A stretch of DNA of 64,000 nucleotides from Diphasiastrum complanatum (taxonomy: Eukaryota; Streptophyta; Lycopodiopsida; Lycopodiales; Lycopodiaceae), in contig CM055099.1 in NCBI GenBank assembly GCA_029204225.1, positions 49,683,294-49,747,293 on the forward strand, in the 5' to 3' direction. Every line of letters starts with the position of its first letter. Position 1 is the stretch's first letter. The notes beneath the pieces were generated by a model. It was not told the origin of the DNA and did no database searches. It saw nothing but the letters and a program-made list of their open reading frames with translations. The position numbers were made by a program, and so were the translations under genes. Below, piece after piece: positions 59,659 through 64,000 of this stretch.

Positions 59659-60457
59659 CTAAAGGCTGAAATGAGCTAAATCCTTGGTTTTCATTCAATT
59701 TGATCACAATTTTTGATCTAAATGTTGTGTAGATTGGATCTTAGCATCTAGTATTGATTCTAGAACTCAAAGTGAGTCAAATACATTGGAGATTGGTGTT
59801 GTGTGACTTTATTTTCAGGTGTTTAGGTGTCTAAAACCAGAGGCAAAGTTGAATTCAATTCACATTACCAAGATAGCAAGTTTTGCTTGCTCCAAGCATT
59901 GATTTCTAAGCGAGTTTTGGAGGTGATTTCATAGAGGAGGCTTTCTAGCATTCAAGGAGAGGGAAGATCAGAGTTTTGGGGACTCTTCAAGGCTGTTCTA
60001 AGGTGTAGTAGGCACCTCCTAAAGTGATTTAGGTTCAGTCCAACCATTGCTTGACTTATGCACCAAATTAGATCAATTTTTCATCAATTTTGATCATTTT
60101 TTGCTTGTGATTGGATAGTAGATTGTGTTGCATCCTCATTAAGTTCCATTTAGATCTTTTACAAGTGATTTTGGAAGTATATTAGGTTGCTGAAATTCAC
60201 TCTTGATCAGATCATTTGGAAGCTTTAATGTTCTTTATAGAAAGAGGGGCAATTCTACTAGTATTGTCTACTTCAATCAAGCAAGTGCATTGTTTCTAGT
60301 ATTCTATGATTTGATTTTGTTAGAGATCATTCTTAGATCTTTATAGGAAGTCCATTACTGATCTTTTCAGGTCCCTAAGAAGTGGGATAAGGTAGACCTT
60401 CAATCAAATCAATAGAAGTAACCTTCATTTGTGTCAAGTCCTTGATTAGGAGACTAG

Positions 60458-60890
60458 ATGGCATCTATAAATGCATATCTTTTGGATACTAATGAAAGGC
60501 TCAACAAAACTAACTATTCCATATGGAAAGTTAGAATGGAATCTATCATGATCATGCAAGATCTGATGGAAGTTGTAAATGGTAAGGAGGGTGAACCTAT
60601 TTATCCTCAAGAAAAAGCCAAATACATCAAGAGGTGCAATGTTGCACTACATTGCATAAAAATGAATGTTGCAAATGAACTCTTAAGAGAGGTAGGAGAT
60701 TGCACTTCAGCTCAAGATGCTTGGGAGACTTTGCAAAAGGTCTATGAATCCAAGAACCAAACTAGAATGTTAGCTTTGAAGAATAAAATCTATAGAAGCT
60801 ATCAAAAGAAAGGAGAGAGTGCACATACTTTTGTCCTAAGAGTAAAGGAATTGAACAAAGAGCTAGCCTTTATAGGTGACAAGTGCTCCA
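60458..60890 (+). pseudogene. copia gag N-terminal part
   Basis: MASINAYLLDTNERLNKTNY through DAWETLQKVYES and KIYRSYQKKGESAHTFVLRV to AFIGDKC, with no lesion. At about 60890 the sequence jumps to the integrase-RT linker in another frame, so the gag frame runs only a further ~15 codons. A short gag-like protein of about 158 codons could still be translated. Confidence 0.88.
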
Positions 60891-62633
60891 ACAATCAAGA
60901 AGAAGATGGCCGAGGAGCAAGATCTTGGTTTTGAGGAGGAGCTCATGGAGGAGCAAGCACCAAACCCACCTATCACACCAAGGAGATCTTCAAGGGCAAA
61001 AGTGGAGCCATCAAGGCTCACATATCAAGGCAAAGGACAGCAAGTTGAGGGTATATCATCCACTTCTTATGCTTTATCTAGTTTTGAAGAACCGTCTAAT
61101 GTTGAAGATGCATTGAACTCCAAAGAATGGTATAAAGCTATGTTGGATGAGTATGATGCCTTGATTGAGAATGAAACTTGGTTGCTTGTTGAGAGACCTC
61201 AAAGGAATGTAATAGGATGCAAGTGGGTCTTCAAGCTTAAGTTGAATGCAAATGGGAGTGTTAACAAACATAAAGCAAGATTAGTTGCAAAAGGTTATGC
61301 TCAAGAGAGAGGGATAGACTATGAGGAAACTTTTGCACCCGTGGCCAAGATGGTCACAATAAGGCTAATCATTGCACTTGCATCACATTTTGGATGGATT
61401 CTATGTCAAATGGATGTCTCTAATGCTTTCTTGAATGGGATTTTGGAAGAGGATATCTATATGGAGCAGCCACAAGGGTTCATCAAGCATGGAATGGAGA
61501 ACAAAGTATGCCATCTCCAAAGAAGCATCTATGGCTTGAAGCAAGCCTCGAGATCTTGGAATTCAAGACTACATTGCTATCTTATTTCACTTTTTTTTGT
61601 TCAAAGTGAATATGATCCTACTCTTTAAATTAAGTTTGATGATGTTGGTATTGTACTTTTACTCATTTATGTAGATGACATCATCATTAGTGGAAATAGT
61701 GTTGATGGTATTGAAAAAATCAAGATAGATCTATCCTTAGAGTTCAAGATGGTAGATCTAGGGTGTCTTCACTTCATCTTAGGCATAGAAGTACTTAGAG
61801 GGTCTGATTTTATCTTTATAAGTCAAGTAAACTATGCTCAAAGTCTTTTGAAGAAGTTTAAGATGGAAGTATGCAAAAGTGTTGACACACCAATGGAGCA
61901 AGATGTAAAAGTGCCAAATGAAGATGATGAAAGATCCTTCATGGACATCACTTTGTTTAGGCAACTTATAGGTTCCTTAATGTGGATCACTATAACTAGA
62001 CCAGATCTTAGCTTTAGTGTATGTAGGTTGAGCCAATCCATGCAAAATCCATTGAATATCCATTGGAAAAAGGCTAAGAGGATTCTAAGATACATCTCGG
62101 GTACATTGGATTTTGGGATTCTATATAGAGGAGATGTGATTAACCTTCATGCATTTAGTGATTCAGATTTTGCAGGGGACAAGAGAGATAGGAAATCAAC
62201 AAGTGCCTATTCAATTTTCATAGGAGAAGGTGTGGTTTCATGGCTTTCAAAAAAGCAAGAAACTACATCTCTATCTTCAATCGAGGCCGAGTACAAAGCT
62301 TTGACAACCACTACAAAGGAGGTACTTTGGATCAAGAGATTATTGGTGGAACTAAAGATCATGGATTCAGAGGAGGCACCAATCATCTACAATGACAATA
62401 TATCAGCCCAACACCTTGCATCTAACCCAATCTTCCATGCAAGATCTAAGCACATTGAGATATGCCATCACTTTGTGAGAGAAATGGTGCAAGCCAAGGA
62501 GATTGCTTTGGAGCATGTTCCAAGCAATGAATGTGTAGCTGATCTACTTACTAAACCACTTCAAAAGACACCTTTTATGAAGTTCAGATCATCACTTGGA
62601 GTGATTAGTAAAGCAATGATTGAACCAAGCTAG
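60891..62633 (+). pseudogene. copia RT-RNase H, one in-frame stop
   Basis: Linker (SRLTYQGKGQQVEG), RT from EWYKAMLDEYDALIENETW through CQMDVSNAFLNG and SIYGLKQASRSWNSRL, then TAA at 61626, then FDDVGIVLLLIYVDD with the active site intact (about 61662-61680). RNase H follows (HAFSDSDFAGDKRDRKST, NDNISAQHL, RSKHIEICHHFVRE), ending at 62633. Frame is kept on both sides of the single stop. It is the best-preserved RT in the window that keeps YVDD. Confidence 0.92.
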
Positions 62634-62647
62634 ATAGTGAGGAGGAG

Positions 62648-63329
62648 TGTTAAAAATTCACAATTCTAGCTTGACTAGTTTTGGTCATATGACTTGTAAA
62701 TAGTTAGATGGTCATGATGTGGCTTGTAACACGTGCCAAATAGCATAGTATTCCATTCATAAGGATGTTCTCAAGTAGACCTAAGTGTTAGAACCTTTGG
62801 AATGAGTCCAAATTATGCTTAGATACAAGGGAGAAAAAATTGGAGCTATTTTTGGTAATTTTTGCATTGTTGAGAGATCTCCAAGATTTCAACCCTAACT
62901 TGGTAGGGATGAAAGATCCACCAAAATTAGCATTAGGGATAGGTTTAGGGCTACTCATACCTGCCCAAAACCGTGATGGATCATGTATATATAGGTGATG
63001 ATATCTCACCAAAATCAATCAAGCAATTTCATGTTTTTTCTCTCATAATGGTGCAATTGCTCTCTAGGTTCATAATTGTTTGAGTACTTGTGATTACTAA
63101 TGATTATAGGATTGAATGTAGGTCTGGTGTACAGTACTCAGACTGTGGGAGGCCGTACTTTCACACGTGTGAAGCCTTCTTCAAGGATTTGGGCCATTTA
63201 GTGAGGTTCAAGCATAGATTTTTGATGGATTTTGATGGTTCAACTTGTGCTAATCTTATGAAATCATAATCTATTGTTTCCCTCATCATTTCAAGTGTTT
63301 TAGGATCCTTATTTGCTGTAATTTTTACA
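62648..63329 (+). mobile_element. family I 3' LTR (682 bp)
   Basis: Partner of 59002-59646. It keeps the 37 bp lost from the 5' copy (at about 63092-63128) and a perfect TTCACACGTGTGAA at 63160-63173. It follows GTGAGGAGGAG, the polypurine tract. Confidence 0.94.
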
Positions 63330-63334
63330 GCAAA
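63330..63334. repeat. target-site duplication, right (GCAAA)
   Basis: Partner of 58997-59001. Confidence 0.92.
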
Positions 63335-64000
63335 AACATCTTGGTACTCGAGCAATTTCGTAAATTCTGCTAATTTTGTTTCTCCAAGTGACTTTGAGAC
63401 ATGTACAAATCTGCCAGGTGCAAGTTCAATTAGTTCAGTAGAATCTGGTAGAATGATACCTTCTGTCATACTAGCCTTGGTGTGGCCATGGATTTCACGC
63501 ATGGTTGACTCCATAGGTATATTCTTTTTGTCAGCTTGGTTCTGATTATCAAATTCTTATTCAGATTCGTCCAATTTGTCACTTGAATCATCATCAGACT
63601 CTTTAGAGTTTGTGTCTGCAATGTTTATTTCTTTATCCACAACATCCGCTCCAGCGTTGCAGACATTGAAGAATTCTTCTTCGTCAGTATTCTCATAGCA
63701 TTTGAGATATTGCACTTCGATGTCAGATGCATTGAAAAAAATATTTAATGCATAAGAAGAATTTTCTGGGGTAAAACTAGTGTCAGAAAAAAGGAGTTTC
63801 ACCTTCATATATGTCACAACTCCAGGTGAGTGTTTGTTTTGTTGGCTTACCTCGATTATTGGTCTCACCAGTTTGAAATCTCAACTCTCTGGATTTCCAA
63901 TGAACACTTGCATTTGATTGATAAAGCCAGGGCCGTCCAATTAGCACAAAATAAGATGACAAACCAAGTGGTTTGATAACTATAAAATTCATTGTGAAAG
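63335..64000 (-). pseudogene. Ty3 retrotransposon protease-RT region (right part)
   Basis: On the minus strand 63992-63783 reads the retropepsin C-terminal end (YFVLIGRPWLYQ). 63868-63557 is an acidic linker. 63514-63335 leads to FTKLLEYQDVFA, the segment just before Ty3 RT. It continues at 58996 past the inserted copia, restoring one Ty3 pol. Frames change at about 63800 and 63540. The element's gag and 5' LTR are beyond the window. Confidence 0.87.

Larger units (their letters stand above)
59002..63329 (+). mobile_element. copia deletion derivative, family I, with both LTRs
   Basis: A 4328-bp element: 5' LTR 59002-59646, PBS 59647, gag start 60458, RT-RNase H to 62633, polypurine tract 62638-62647, 3' LTR 62648-63329, TSD GCAAA. 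The LTRs differ at about 18 positions by eye (~3%) plus one 37-bp deletion in the 5' copy (near 59451). The zinc knuckle, protease and nearly all of integrase are deleted, so it cannot move alone; yet it has intact ends and a target duplication. Confidence 0.94.

Overview
The window is plant nuclear DNA made almost entirely of retrotransposons. The evidence for a plant is the many Ty1/copia elements primed by the initiator-Met tRNA (PBS TGGTATCAGAGC, seen next to seven LTRs), plant-type copia gag proteins, Ty3 fragments, and long (CT)n/(GA)n arrays. I found no host protein gene, rRNA or tRNA gene. The density of nested and broken elements suggests a large, repeat-rich genome. The lineage cannot be fixed from this sequence; a fern, lycophyte or conifer would fit.

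Layout. 1-5.7 kb: a diverged inverted-repeat pair encloses a dead Ty3 gag and a G-rich block with a ~26-bp minisatellite. 6-7 kb: 55-bp tandem repeats and two (GA)n arrays. 7.6-20.4 kb: a patchwork of LTR pieces and copia fragments from at least four families, with tandem arrays and a Ty3-like LTR. 20.4-24.3 kb (-): a nearly complete but disabled copia gag-pol. 25-32.7 kb: copia deletion derivatives, including one whose RT/RNase H is replaced by about 0.95 kb of unrecognised sequence. 32.7-35.6 kb: AT-rich DNA with a perfect 30-bp hairpin. 35.6-49.3 kb: a three-level nest. An old, deleted copia holds a middle copia (36921-48573), whose 5' LTR holds a very young full-length copia (37383-43813). 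That youngest element has 655-bp LTRs differing at one position, a 5-bp target duplication and an intact 1317-codon gag-pol ORF, but its RT active site reads YVED, not YVDD. 49.9-55.3 kb: a mosaic of two copia families with an inverted segment and an ORF with an unexplained C-terminus. 55.5-64 kb (-): a Ty3 element split by a copia deletion derivative (59002-63329, TSD GCAAA), with an array of heat-shock-element-like sites downstream of its integrase.

Themes. Most copia copies carry different internal deletions that remove RT or IN but keep the ends needed in cis, as expected of non-autonomous elements mobilised in trans. Microsatellites can be traced to their seeds inside elements: (CT)n in a gag-pol codon tract and (TA)n at an LTR TATA box. 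A palindromic G-box, TTCACACGTGTGAA, recurs in the LTRs of several families.
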